64,000 nucleotides of DNA from Acinetobacter seifertii (GCF_000368065.1 NZ_KB851200.1:387827-451826), one strand, 5' to 3'; counted from the first letter of the stretch, positions 24,336 through 32,264 are shown. The notes: generated by a model not told the origin, from the letters alone. Translations and numbers: made by a program.

Positions 24336-24749
24336 ATGATAAGTACAGATTATGTACCAGAGTGGTATATCTCACCATTCCAACATGTGTAGTACACGCT
24401 TGCTAGAAATCAAATACATATGGATTTGTTATTTGAAGATATGGGCAAAGCTGATCAATTTTTAGATATGGGGGCAGATGCTCAGGTTAGTTCTTATTCA
24501 GACGGCGCTTATGCAATTGTCCAAATTGGTGATACAGCGGATAAGGACCAAATACAAGTTTATGGATTGCTTTTACATGAAGCTGTTCATGTCTGGCAGT
24601 TTGTGAAACGGCGAATGGGTGAGCGCGATCCGAGTGTTGAGTTTGAAGCGTATTCGATACAAGCGATCGCTCAAGACCTTTTTGAAATGTTCGAAGCAAG
24701 TGAGGTTAAAAAACATGGGGTGGAAGGGAGCAAGGCCGAGCAGCTTTAG
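24336..24749 (+). pseudogene. HExxH-motif phage protein with in-frame amber stop
   Basis: The GGAG ribosome site lies 6 bases before the ATG at 24336, which opens 18 codons, then a TAG at 24390-24392, then the same frame continues unbroken to 24749. The remainder holds LLLHEAVHVWQ (HExxH zinc site) and a long helical C-terminus. A single TGG-to-TAG change would explain it. An ATG at 24420 could restart translation but has no clear ribosome site. It lies upstream of the neck-protein gene, which it overlaps. Confidence 0.65.
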
Positions 24750-25083
24750 TTTTGAAGTTGAGAAACAGGCAGATGAGCATGTAAAAAAAATTACCATGGA
24801 TACAGTGCAATCACTTGTTGTTTCTAGTCCTGTTGATACAGGCGCTTATCGGGCATCGCATATTGTTTCTGTTGGATCTGGCGATTACGGAGTGCGAGAA
24901 CCCTCTACAAATGCCGTGCAAGATGCCGCGATTCAAGCTGTTAAGTTTAAGTTGGGTAGTTTGATCTATATTCAAAACAACCAGCCATATGCTGAGCGCT
25001 TAGAAAACGGTTGGTCTGATCAAGCGCCACAAGGTATTTATGGCCTCACATTTAACTTTATTTCTCAAAAGTACGGTGGCTAA
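24715..25083 (+). CDS. neck/tail-completion protein, HK97 gp10-like candidate
   Basis: Start ATG 24715 with GAGG 8 bases upstream. The sequence SSPVDTGAYRASHIVSVG and YAERLENGWSDQAPQG is the hallmark of gp10-like neck and tail-completion proteins (the VDTG and A-x-x-LE-x-G segments). It should close the head-tail junction. 122 residues is typical. Confidence 0.7.
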   Translation: MGWKGARPSSFSFEVEKQADEHVKKITMDTVQSLVVSSPVDTGAYRASHIVSVGSGDYGVREPSTNAVQDAAIQAVKFKLGSLIYIQNNQPYAERLENGWSDQAPQGIYGLTFNFISQKYGG

Positions 25084-25084
25084 A

Positions 25085-25483
25085 ATGGCAATGACTTTAG
25101 AGCAAGCTAGACAAGCTATCGTGGACCGAATGATGAGTTTTACAGGGATTTCTCAAGATAGAATCCAGTATCCAAATGCACCAGGTTTTACGGCACCAAC
25201 AAAAGGTGTGTGGTGTCGTTTAACCATTACGGGAGGACCAAGTTTTATAGCTGGACTAGGAAATAAGCCGTGTACACGCCGTACTGGGAATATCTTAATT
25301 CAATGTTTTGCCCGTCCTAATACTGGAGACAGGGAAATAACAGAACTTAGTGATGCATTGCTGGCACATTTTGAATATTTCTCAGTCGAACATTTAGAAT
25401 GTTTGAATGGTCAATCAATTTTTGTCGGTCAAGATGCTGACTTTGTTCAGTATAATGTGACTATTGGTTATAGGGTGAATTAA
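25085..25483 (+). CDS. tail terminator protein (DUF4128 type)
   Basis: 132 residues: LEQARQAIVDRM, then IQYPNAPGFTAP, GVWCRLTI, PCTRRTGNILIQCFARP and GDREITELSDAL match the DUF4128 tail terminator family. It should cap the tail tube and bind the connector. The start at 25085 (or ATG 25091) follows the neck gene directly. Confidence 0.75.
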   Translation: MAMTLEQARQAIVDRMMSFTGISQDRIQYPNAPGFTAPTKGVWCRLTITGGPSFIAGLGNKPCTRRTGNILIQCFARPNTGDREITELSDALLAHFEYFSVEHLECLNGQSIFVGQDADFVQYNVTIGYRVN

Positions 25484-25484
25484 T

Positions 25485-25697
25485 ATGTCCTGCATGCTTA
25501 CTCAAGAAGAAATCGAAATTAAACGGCAAGAACTGGAACGACACTTGGCAGGTGTAATGGCTGAAGAGCTGAATAAATGGCAATTGGCCAATAAACTATG
25601 TGTTTCTGATGTGAATATACGTTTAGCCGATGTTAGTAGTCTTGGCGGTGCAAAGCATAATGTAGTAACTGGAGTAAGTGTCGATCTAGATGATTGA
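25485..25697 (+). CDS. hypothetical tail-region protein, 70 aa
   Basis: Small helical protein beginning MSCMLTQEEIEIKRQ and ending in a short acidic strand. It follows the tail terminator gene by one base and precedes two terminators. No family recognised. Confidence 0.45.
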   Translation: MSCMLTQEEIEIKRQELERHLAGVMAEELNKWQLANKLCVSDVNIRLADVSSLGGAKHNVVTGVSVDLDD

Positions 25698-25718
25698 TTT
25701 TTAAATTTTAAAGATATT

Positions 25719-25740
25719 ACCGCCTATGAGCGGTTTTTTT
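25719..25740 (+). terminator. rho-independent terminator
   Basis: ACCGC/GCGGT stem with seven Ts. Confidence 0.6.
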
Positions 25741-25756
25741 ATGTTCCAAATTTTGT

Positions 25757-25781
25757 AACCACCTTTCGAGGTGGTTTTTTT
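25757..25781 (+). terminator. rho-independent terminator
   Basis: AACCACC/GGTGGTT stem with a TTTCGA loop and six or more Ts, tandem with the one just before; together they insulate the major tail gene. Confidence 0.7.
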
Positions 25782-25803
25782 ATGCCTATAAGGAGTAAAA
25801 GCC

Positions 25804-26739
25804 ATGTCGAGTGGTGCACGTCAGATAACACAAATTGCAAGAGAAACTACGGTGGGTGTAACGCCGACACCGTTTGCTCGGACGACTTTTGAATTTACAG
25901 ATAATGGCTTAGACGCCACAGTTTCAAAAGAAGAGTCAAAGTCTATCACTAGCGGGCGCATTGCTCGCTCATCAATGATTACAGGTGCTGAATATGCTGG
26001 TGAATTAAAATGCGAGGCTAAATATAGCCAACTTGTGCAAGATTTAATGGCAGCGGCAGCCTTTAATAGCTGGTCATCCAATGTCCTTAATTTTGGTGGT
26101 TCGCTTCGTCAAACTTTTTCAGTACTTCGCGGCTTTGAAGATGTTAATGATTTCCATGTGTTCCGAGGTTGTCATGTAAATACATTCAGTATTGAAGTTC
26201 CTGAAGCTGGATTTATTACGATGGCTTTTGGCCTAATGGCTTTAGGTCGAACTAACTTTTCAGCGCCTCCAGCTGGAGCAGTAACCCCAGCAGATAATAA
26301 CCCTAAGCTATCTAATGTATCTGTGGGTGAAATTTTGATTGATGGTGTATCTCAAGCTGGCATCTCTTGTTTGACTGCATTCTCATTCAAATGGGATAAC
26401 ACAATGAAGTTACAGAAATGCTTAGGCGAAGGAATCAATGCCCGAGCTATTTTAGAGACCCTTGCTGCAGGTACTGGCTCATTTACCGCAGCTTGGTCAC
26501 GCAATACATCCGATATGTATGAAAAGCAATTCACTAACAAAACGATTTCATTAAAAGTTCCAATCACTGATACAGATGGGAATAAATATGAAATTTTTAT
26601 TCCTAAAGCAGAAATTACTGCGACTTTGCCAAGTGGTGGAAACAGCGATATTTTAAACTCCTCGTTTGAATATAAAGTTGCTGATGAAGAACCGACAATT
26701 ACCCGTATTCCAGCACCGGCACCTAATCCAAATCCTTAA
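25804..26739 (+). CDS. major tail tube protein
   Basis: 311 residues with AAGGAG upstream. The N-terminal ARQITQIARETTVGVTP segment, FEFTDNGLDATVSKEES, and a central sandwich are typical of siphophage tail tube proteins of the phage_TTP group. The C-terminus ends with a Pro-rich tail (APAPNPNP). It polymerises into the tail tube. Confidence 0.8.
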   Translation: MSSGARQITQIARETTVGVTPTPFARTTFEFTDNGLDATVSKEESKSITSGRIARSSMITGAEYAGELKCEAKYSQLVQDLMAAAAFNSWSSNVLNFGGSLRQTFSVLRGFEDVNDFHVFRGCHVNTFSIEVPEAGFITMAFGLMALGRTNFSAPPAGAVTPADNNPKLSNVSVGEILIDGVSQAGISCLTAFSFKWDNTMKLQKCLGEGINARAILETLAAGTGSFTAAWSRNTSDMYEKQFTNKTISLKVPITDTDGNKYEIFIPKAEITATLPSGGNSDILNSSFEYKVADEEPTITRIPAPAPNPNP

Positions 26740-26754
26740 TTTAATTTGACTGAT

Positions 26755-26779
26755 AGCAGCCTTCTTGGCTGCTTTTTTT
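26755..26779 (+). terminator. rho-independent terminator
   Basis: AGCAGCC/GGCTGCT stem with a short loop and seven Ts after the tail tube gene. Confidence 0.65.
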
Positions 26780-26790
26780 GGGAGTTCAAT

Positions 26791-27324
26791 ATGTCTTTAA
26801 AAGTAACTATTCAAACAAGCAAAACAGTCAGCAAATGGCGAGAATATACCGACTCAGAAGGAAATGTTTTAGCTGAGTTTAAAATTCGTGGATCTGGATA
26901 TAAACCATATCAAGTTGCACTTGAGCGTGCGAATAATCAGATTAACTCAAAAGGTTTTGATGTCAGTAAGGCTGGAAAAGATGACAAGCTTTACCACGAA
27001 TTACTTCTCGAAGCTGCTGCATGTCATCTAATTGAAGACTGGAAAGGCGTAGTTTTTGAAGAAATGAAAGACGGCGGTGAAGTGGTTGAAACTGAACCTG
27101 AGTATTCACCAGAAAATGCGACGAAGCTTCTTAACATGGGCGATATTGGCATTTCAATTTGGCTATACGTAAAGCAAGAAGCTGAAGATATCCAGAAAGA
27201 AGCTGATTCATATAAGGATGAAGTCGTGGGAAAGTCCTGCAGCTCTACAACTGGTGCAAGTTCAACTCAGAAGAAGAAGCGAGCGACTACAACGCGAAGC
27301 AGACAGCGATCGCAAAAGCCTTAA
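26791..27324 (+). CDS. tail assembly chaperone, G-like, 177 aa
   Basis: Located between tail tube and tape measure in the usual G position. The start ATG 26791 follows GGAG. The first 148 residues lie before a GGGAAAG slippery heptamer at 27228-27234; normal translation continues 29 more codons into a Ser/Thr/Arg-rich tail, which looks like the unused frame. This is the arrangement of lambda gpG. It should help load tail tube protein on the tape measure. Confidence 0.7.
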   Translation: MSLKVTIQTSKTVSKWREYTDSEGNVLAEFKIRGSGYKPYQVALERANNQINSKGFDVSKAGKDDKLYHELLLEAAACHLIEDWKGVVFEEMKDGGEVVETEPEYSPENATKLLNMGDIGISIWLYVKQEAEDIQKEADSYKDEVVGKSCSSTTGASSTQKKKRATTTRSRQRSQKP

Positions 27325-27584
27325 ATCTTCAAAATGCTAATGTCATAGAGAAACCCGAGTATTCATATACATCAAATGCTATTCTCTCAGCATATAACGT
27401 TATTTCGCGATCTAGACGATATGAGCAGGGTATTCCGCTTTCTTTGGATATTTCTGCCATCTCTGCATACTGTGAGCACTATGAATTGCCAGTAGAAAGA
27501 GACATCTTTAATGATTGTATTTTTGCAATTGATAATCTCTTTCTAGATGAGTCACATAAAAAATCGAACAATTCTAAAAAATAA
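26791..27584 (+). CDS. frameshifted tail chaperone fusion, G-T-like, about 264 aa
   Basis: A -1 slip at GGGAAAG (27228-27234; frame reads G GGA AAG) would join 148 codons of the upstream gene to a downstream open frame of 116 codons ending at 27582-27584. That frame has no ATG near its start but reads as sensible protein (VLQLYNWCKFNSEEEASDYN, then ISRSRRYEQGIPLSLDISAI). The same heptamer and geometry drive lambda gpGT synthesis. No stand-alone ribosome site is seen for it. Confidence 0.6.
27228..27234 (+). promoter_or_regulatory. -1 ribosomal frameshift slippery site GGGAAAG
   Basis: Codons in the zero frame are GTG GGA AAG; slipping one base back gives GGG AAA pairing and continues in the frame that stays open to 27584. 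It is the same heptamer as in the lambda G-T frameshift. Confidence 0.65.
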
Positions 27585-27624
27585 CCCTAGAGGTATTTAC
27601 TAGAAATAACTCTAGGGTTATAAT
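27583..27624 (+). promoter_or_regulatory. HicAB autoregulatory operator and promoter
   Basis: AACCCTAGAG (27583-27592) and CTCTAGGGTT (27610-27619) are inverted arms. A -10 TATAAT (27619-27624) with TTTACT at 27596-27601 (17-bp spacer) overlaps the palindrome, placing the promoter inside the operator. The HicB ribbon-helix-helix would be expected to bind here. Confidence 0.65.
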
Positions 27625-27652
27625 TGCACCATCAAGTTAATAAGGGGACGGT

Positions 27653-27835
27653 GTGAAAAGTCTGGATTTAATCAAAATGATTGAAGCAGACGGTTGGTAT
27701 GAGGTTCGGGTTACAGGAAGTCATCATCACTTCAAGCACCCAAACAAAAAGGGATTAGTTACTATCCCGCATCCTAAAAAGGATTTACCAAGCGGAACTG
27801 TTAAAAGCATTTTGAAGCAAGCGGGTCTAACGTGA
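27653..27835 (+). CDS. hicA: HicA-type mRNA interferase toxin
   Basis: 60 residues with GTG start. The fold signature is plain: MIEADGWYEVRVTGSHHHF with catalytic His in the GSHHHF turn, then TIPHPKKDLPSGTVKSIL. HicA cleaves mRNA by a double-strand RNA-binding-like fold. It precedes its antitoxin gene by 64 bases. Carried in the tail operon, it may stabilise the prophage or act on competing phage; that is inference. Confidence 0.85.
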   Translation: MKSLDLIKMIEADGWYEVRVTGSHHHFKHPNKKGLVTIPHPKKDLPSGTVKSILKQAGLT

Positions 27836-27899
27836 CCCGCTTCAATCAGACACATATAGTCCTATTTCGCAGTACGATTTTGTACAAGAGGTGAGTGCA

Positions 27900-28304
27900 A
27901 TGTTGTATCCAATTGCTATTGAGAGAGGTATCGACACTGAAGCCTTTGGTGTCACCGTTCCAGATATTCCAGGATGTTTTAGCGCAGGCGATACATTAGA
28001 GGAAGCTATCGAGAACGTTAAAGAGGCAATTTCTGGCCACTTAGAAATTCTTGCTGAAGATGGAGAAGAAATTCCATTAGCATCGGATGTCAGTAAGTTT
28101 ATTGACCAAGAAGATTATAGAGGTATGATCTGGGCAGTTACTGAGGTTGATGTCAGTCGTTATTTAGGTAAGCCGGAAAAAATCAATGTAACTTTACCTA
28201 GCCGTTTAATTCGGAAGATTGATGATAACGTAGGTAAAGATAAAAGATTTAAAACTCGATCAGCATTTTTGGCCGCTGGTGCTGAAAAACTTTTACATGC
28301 ATAG
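27900..28304 (+). CDS. hicB: HicB-type antitoxin
   Basis: 134 residues. The N-terminal HicB domain shows FGVTVPDIPGCFSAGDTLEEA and ENVKEAI (about residues 16-46); the C-terminal 45 residues (INVTLPSRLIRKIDD, then RSAFLAAGAEKLL) form a ribbon-helix-helix DNA-binding part. It should neutralise HicA and repress at the upstream palindrome. The ATG at 27900 has AAGAGG upstream; an in-frame GTG at 27891 is possible. Confidence 0.85.
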   Translation: MLYPIAIERGIDTEAFGVTVPDIPGCFSAGDTLEEAIENVKEAISGHLEILAEDGEEIPLASDVSKFIDQEDYRGMIWAVTEVDVSRYLGKPEKINVTLPSRLIRKIDDNVGKDKRFKTRSAFLAAGAEKLLHA

Positions 28305-28315
28305 CCTGATTTAAA

Positions 28316-28336
28316 AGACCACCTTCGGGTGGTCTT
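28316..28336 (+). terminator. rho-independent terminator
   Basis: AGACCACC-TTCG-GGTGGTCT stem with a short T-rich run. The same hairpin recurs at 49110 as the start of a long direct repeat. Confidence 0.6.
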
Positions 28337-28411
28337 GCTTTATGTGACATTTAGTAACCAGTTTGTTAAAGTTAGTACACTTTATAACAAATGGTGAAAT
28401 TCATGAAAAAA
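28317..28411 (+). repeat. direct repeat copy A, terminator plus upstream leader
   Basis: About 95 bp that recurs at 49110-49202. It includes the GACCACC hairpin, 37 identical bases (28338-28374), an AT-rich stretch differing in a few bases, and the ATG region GGTGAAATTCATGAAAAA. Each copy sits directly before a secreted-protein gene. Confidence 0.8.
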
Positions 28412-28927
28412 ATATTGGCTGCTGGATTATTGAGTTTGGGATTAGTTGGGTGTGCTACCACACCTCAGCAACCATCAGAACCTGTAAAATTTGAAAAGGT
28501 TTATCAAATAGATGGATTAAAGCAAGGGCAAATTTATGATGGCGCACGTCAATGGTTTGCTACAGCTTTTCGCTCGGCAAATGCAGTAATTCAGTATGAG
28601 GATAAGACTACGGGTTCAATTATTGGCAAAGGTAATATGCCATACCGTTGTTCTGGGTTTGCTGATTGTATGACTGTTACGGCTGGTGATCGAGTGGATT
28701 TCACAGTGCGCGTAGATACGAAAGATGGGAAAATGAAAGTGAGTTACGATAATCTTACTCACTATAAACCAGCGCAGGTAATTAGTGGAGTTCGATATAA
28801 TGAAACTAATAGACCTATTACTGAAGACTATCCATCAGCTAAAATAATTATGGATGAATTAAATAAATCATTCGATCAAATGGCTGAAAAGATTAAAACT
28901 CAACAAAAAATTAATGCCGATTGGTAA
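28403..28927 (+). CDS. lipoprotein, DUF4468-like
   Basis: MKKILAAGLLSLGLVGC gives a lipobox (LVGC, Cys17) for membrane attachment. The mature domain has QGQIYDGARQWFATAF followed by a TGSIIGKGN turn, matching the TBP-like fold of DUF4468 lipoproteins. Start 28403 is preferred over an ATG at 28391 because GGTGA lies 5 bases upstream. It is a moron product that may alter the cell surface; no further role is visible. Confidence 0.7.
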   Translation: MKKILAAGLLSLGLVGCATTPQQPSEPVKFEKVYQIDGLKQGQIYDGARQWFATAFRSANAVIQYEDKTTGSIIGKGNMPYRCSGFADCMTVTAGDRVDFTVRVDTKDGKMKVSYDNLTHYKPAQVISGVRYNETNRPITEDYPSAKIIMDELNKSFDQMAEKIKTQQKINADW

Positions 28928-28932
28928 TTAAC

Positions 28933-28959
28933 AAGAGCACTCATACCATGAGTGCTCTT
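28933..28959 (+). terminator. inverted-repeat terminator candidate
   Basis: AAGAGCACTCA/TGAGTGCTCTT perfect 11-bp arms; the following T content is modest (ACTTTATT), so termination may be weak. Confidence 0.5.
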
Positions 28960-28991
28960 ACTTTATTAAGTATTACATTGTAGTGGTTGAT

Positions 28992-29915
28992 ATGAAGAAA
29001 CTATTTATAACTGCAGGGTTAATGAGTGCAGGATTTTTTTGGTTAACAAGCGTTCACGCAAGTGAATGTGGTTATGAGAAATTGCAAGGAAGTGAATTTT
29101 CTTTAACAGATATGTCAAAAAAATATGTGCTTAACTCTTTTTTTGTTGATCCGAATAAGGATATTTTTGCTGGAATTCAACGCAATGAAAAGAATTATGA
29201 ATCGTTGAAAAATAATAAATTCAAAGTAGTAGAAACAGGCGTGCTCACTAGCACAAATGAAAAGAGATTACTTCCAACTAGATATTCAGAATTTGTTATT
29301 AATAATAAATCGTATGTGCACGATAGAGCTTTAGCCTCAAAATTATTAACATCTGACTGTAAAACTTATTATTTAAGTGGAGGTGTAACTTTAAGACCAG
29401 AATCTACACAATTTATGTTCTTAAAAGCCGATGGTAGTAAGGCTGATGAGGGGAGCTATATTGAATTAGTTGGAAGTGCTCTGAAGAAAAAAGACACGTC
29501 TGCATCTGTAATTTTTGATCGTTTTGAAAAAATAGTTAATATAAAAACTAAAGATTTCGATAATATGTTACTGCGAGGGACATATAACCCAACAACAAAG
29601 AAACTTTTAACAAGTCAATTGTATTTGAATACATCATTTATAGGTAAATGGGGGAATATTCAAATTGCCTATGATACCGATGGAAATACTCATGAAGTTG
29701 TGAAAATTGATCGAGATGCAGACTGCTCTAATAGGTACATGGACTGTAAATTAAGTGAGATAGTTGGGGTATCATTGTCAGAACCATTTCTAAGAAAAAA
29801 TAAAAATGGCTTTGAGCTAAAACTTAAAGGTCAACAAGATCGGATTATCAAAGTACCTTCCGATATGGTAGTTTCATTCTTAGATGGATTGGATGCTGCG
29901 AAAAAGAAATATTAA
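28992..29915 (+). CDS. secreted protein of unknown function, 307 aa
   Basis: A signal peptide (MKKLFITAGLMSAGFFWLTS then VHA) precedes the mature chain at about residue 24. The chain is beta-rich with Cys at about 26, 124, 245 and 252, likely forming disulphides. AT-rich, unlike head genes, and ends in a bidirectional terminator. No family recognised. It is the second secreted product of this cassette. Confidence 0.55.
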   Translation: MKKLFITAGLMSAGFFWLTSVHASECGYEKLQGSEFSLTDMSKKYVLNSFFVDPNKDIFAGIQRNEKNYESLKNNKFKVVETGVLTSTNEKRLLPTRYSEFVINNKSYVHDRALASKLLTSDCKTYYLSGGVTLRPESTQFMFLKADGSKADEGSYIELVGSALKKKDTSASVIFDRFEKIVNIKTKDFDNMLLRGTYNPTTKKLLTSQLYLNTSFIGKWGNIQIAYDTDGNTHEVVKIDRDADCSNRYMDCKLSEIVGVSLSEPFLRKNKNGFELKLKGQQDRIIKVPSDMVVSFLDGLDAAKKKY

Positions 29916-29920
29916 GATAG

Positions 29921-29946
29921 AAAAAAGCACCCTAGGGTGCTTTTTA
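29921..29946. terminator. bidirectional terminator
   Basis: AAAAAGCACC-CTA-GGGTGC stem, A-tract on the left and T-tract on the right. The same GCACCCTAGGGTGC core recurs at 50427 in the parallel cassette. Confidence 0.7.
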
Positions 29947-29957
29947 TTTATCAAAAA

Positions 29958-30476
29958 TTACCATGAGCCTTTTTCTTTATCTTCCGTTTTAGGTTCAGAG
30001 CTATTTTCATTTTCTTCATCTTTTGGGAAGTAATTAGTTTTCTCTTTATAGAACTTTTTCACATTTGGATATTTCTTGAAAACTGACTCCATGTACTCTT
30101 CTTGGTTACCGTTAAGCATTGATTCAAACATACCTGTAATCATTTCCATCATCTTCATAGAATTAGCTAGTTGTTCTTCTAGGATCTGAATCTTTTTGTC
30201 CTTTTCAGATTCAGATGAAATTTCTATATTGAGCTCTTCGCCTTTATTTCTATTTTGTTCTTGTTCTTCTAATACTTTAGTTAGCCGCGCTTCTAGCTCT
30301 TCAGGCGGCATTTTCAGTGGAGATAATTCAGGTTCTAAGATAAAGCTTCTTTCAAGTCGAGCGATAATATCCGCATTCATAGAGCGCTTATATGCCTTAG
30401 CAGATTCAGCCACTTTGTCGCGTAACTCTTCAGACCATCTTAGTTTGTATTGAGGGTCTTTTTGATTCTCGCTCAT
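29958..30476 (-). CDS. Arc-like ribbon-helix-helix repressor with coiled-coil tail
   Basis: Residues 9-46 (YKLRWSEELRDKVAESAKAY, then RSMNADIIARLERSF) are an Arc/Mnt-type ribbon-helix-helix, close in pattern to the 86-residue protein at 50434-50694. The rest is an acidic coiled coil (about 60-125) and a charged tail, giving 172 residues, longer than Arc. It reads leftward and faces a rightward promoter whose operators lie between; it should repress that promoter. Confidence 0.75.
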   Translation of the reverse strand: MSENQKDPQYKLRWSEELRDKVAESAKAYKRSMNADIIARLERSFILEPELSPLKMPPEELEARLTKVLEEQEQNRNKGEELNIEISSESEKDKKIQILEEQLANSMKMMEMITGMFESMLNGNQEEYMESVFKKYPNVKKFYKEKTNYFPKDEENENSSEPKTEDKEKGSW

Positions 30477-30517
30477 TTAAATAAACCATATACCGCAAAA
30501 ATGAAATACTGATCATA

Positions 30518-30579
30518 AAGTACCATAGAGGTACTTGACAATGGCCGCAAGGAGGTACATATTATGGATGTACCTCCTT
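30518..30579 (+). promoter_or_regulatory. operators and promoter of cassette A
   Basis: AAGTACC/GGTACTT inverted repeat (30518-30536), then TTGACA (30535-30540), then AAGGAGGTACAT/ATGTACCTCCTT (30549-30579) with a perfect 12-bp match. A -10 is likely near 30558-30565 (CATATT or TATTAT). Both repeats share the core GGTAC, suggesting one regulator. Confidence 0.65.
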
Positions 30580-30600
30580 GGTGCTATTGTGGAGATAATT

Positions 30601-30762
30601 ATGGCAAAGCAAAATCAACAGCAGTTAAAAATTAGATTTTTTGATGATTCTGATCATTTGAAATTAAAGGAAATTGCTGAAAAAGAGGACCGATCCTTGA
30701 CCTATGTGGTTAATCAAGCGATTAAACAATTTTTACAAACCAAAGAGAGTGCGAAAGCATGA
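30601..30762 (+). CDS. ribbon-helix-helix protein, 53 aa
   Basis: Start at ATG 30601 with GGAG 7 bases upstream. The chain LKIRFFDDSDHLKLKEIAEK followed by DRSLTYVVNQAIKQFL is a CopG/Arc-type ribbon-helix-helix. It is the first gene from the cassette A promoter and could be an autoregulator, giving a two-repressor circuit like Arc and Mnt; that is inference. Confidence 0.65.
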   Translation: MAKQNQQQLKIRFFDDSDHLKLKEIAEKEDRSLTYVVNQAIKQFLQTKESAKA

Positions 30763-30845
30763 ATATTAAAGACATGAAAAAAGCAGACGTCCGCCAAGAT
30801 CAATCTGCTTTTTGTTTAACCCACACAAAGGAATTAAACCTATGA
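30759..30845 (+). CDS. 28-aa leader peptide candidate
   Basis: A short frame from ATG 30759 overlaps the previous stop and ends with TGA 30843-30845, which overlaps the start of the KilA-N gene (ATGA). It runs through the 30778-30813 hairpin, so its translation could decide whether the hairpin forms. No sequence family. Confidence 0.35.
   Translation: MNIKDMKKADVRQDQSAFCLTHTKELNL
30778..30813 (+). terminator. attenuator-like hairpin before KilA-N gene
   Basis: AAAAAGCAGA (30778-30787) and TCTGCTTTTT (30804-30813) are perfect arms with a 16-base loop. A T-run closes it, so it may terminate transcription unless read through. A like hairpin precedes the antirepressor of the second cassette. 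Confidence 0.5.
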
Positions 30846-31322
30846 CAAGTTTAGCACAAAACTTTTTAAACCCAAACAATAAGCCTCTAGTTATTGGTGA
30901 CTTCACGATTCGCCAAGATGATGAAGGACGTTATTGTTTGAATGATCTACATAAGGCTAGTGGAGATGATAAAAAACATTTCCCTGCATATTTTCTTCGC
31001 AACCAACAAACTAAAGATTTAATCGCAGAAATTGAACTATCAAATGTAAATGGTTCAGATTCTGAGCGATATGAGAATTTGCATATCGCTGTAAAAGTAA
31101 TCAAAGGTGGTTCTGACAAACAGGGTACTTATGTTGTTAAGGAGCTAGTCTATGCCTATGCAATGTGGATTAGTCCTAAATTCCATTTAATGGTGATTCG
31201 TGCTTACGATTCACTTGTGATGGAGTGGTTGCTAAATGGCAAACAAACTATCTCACCAGAACAAGCTGGCATTCTTTACAACATTGTTCATACAAGAGCA
31301 AAAGGTAATAAAAATTTGATTG
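30842..31322 (+). pseudogene. KilA-N antirepressor-type gene, 5' part, split by IS
   Basis: Start ATG 30842 with AAGGA upstream. Residues about 12-125 are a KilA-N domain (YCLNDLHKASGDDKKHF, YVVKELVYAYAMWISP), a DNA-binding module of phage antirepressors. An IS3-family element enters after codon I (target ATTG, 31319-31322). The native frame continues at 32632 after removing the element: IVQMWSRLKNHFKY. Reading into the IS adds a short tail to 31360. Confidence 0.75.
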
Positions 31323-31361
31323 TGAACCGTACCGGGTTTGTCGGAGACTTTTTTATTTAAG

Positions 31362-32264
31362 TTAGGCCACCTGACCTAACGGGTTAATCTTATCATAGTA
31401 CATTGCTTCAAACTCAAAAGGCGATACATAACCCAGTGCACTGTGTACACGCTTTTTATTGAACCAATCTACCCAGTTTAGTGTCGCAAGTTGTACATCT
31501 GCTAAACCTTGCCAATCTGCTTTTAAATATTCAATCACCTCTGTTTTGTATAAGCCATTCACCGTTTCAGCCAAAGCATTATCGTATGAATCACCAGTTG
31601 TACCGACTGATGCTCGTAAATTTGCTGCTTCCAAACGATGGGTGTAACGAATAGAAAGGTATTGCACGCCTCTGTCGGAATGATGAATTACATTCTTTGG
31701 CATACCGCGAGCATGTAACGCTTGTTCCAGTGCATCAAGGACCATGTCTGTATTCATCCGTGTTGATACTTTCCAGCCAACAATTGCCCGTGAGAAAACA
31801 TCAATCATAAAGGCGGTATACACCCAGCCTGAATGGGTTTGAATATATGTGAAGTCTGCGACCCACAGCTGATCTGGATGATCAGCACTAAAATTCCGTT
31901 TCACCAAGTCGGCTGCTCGTTTTTGATCATCTCTGCTACGTGTCGTTTGTTTGTTCTTACCACGCCAAACACCTTGTATTCCTAGCTGTTGCATCAATCG
32001 AGCAACTGTACAGCGCGCAACAATATAACCTTCCCGTTTCAGTTTTTGCCAGACTTTACGTACACCATACCGACCTGAACTTTCCTGCCAAATTCGTTTA
32101 ATTTGTTCAGCATGATGCAGGTCATGTAGATCTCTTTTCGCTCGATGTTCTGGATTGTCCGCAAGATCTAAAGTTCGATAATAGGTTGAAGTTGCGATTG
32201 GTAGAATTCTACAAATCGCCTCAACACCGTATAGGTCTTTATGGTTATGAATGAAATCCACCAT
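31362..32264 (-). CDS. IS3-family transposase OrfB (DDE integrase), copy 1
   Basis: Contains the rve core: WVADFTYIQTHSGWVYTAF with the first Asp, HHSDRGVQYLS with the second Asp, and DSYDNALAETVNGLYKTE with the Glu. An HTH_21-like N-terminus carries ICRILPIATSTYYRT. It lacks its own strong ribosome site and is likely made as an OrfAB fusion by -1 frameshift. Confidence 0.9.
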   Translation of the reverse strand: MVDFIHNHKDLYGVEAICRILPIATSTYYRTLDLADNPEHRAKRDLHDLHHAEQIKRIWQESSGRYGVRKVWQKLKREGYIVARCTVARLMQQLGIQGVWRGKNKQTTRSRDDQKRAADLVKRNFSADHPDQLWVADFTYIQTHSGWVYTAFMIDVFSRAIVGWKVSTRMNTDMVLDALEQALHARGMPKNVIHHSDRGVQYLSIRYTHRLEAANLRASVGTTGDSYDNALAETVNGLYKTEVIEYLKADWQGLADVQLATLNWVDWFNKKRVHSALGYVSPFEFEAMYYDKINPLGQVA

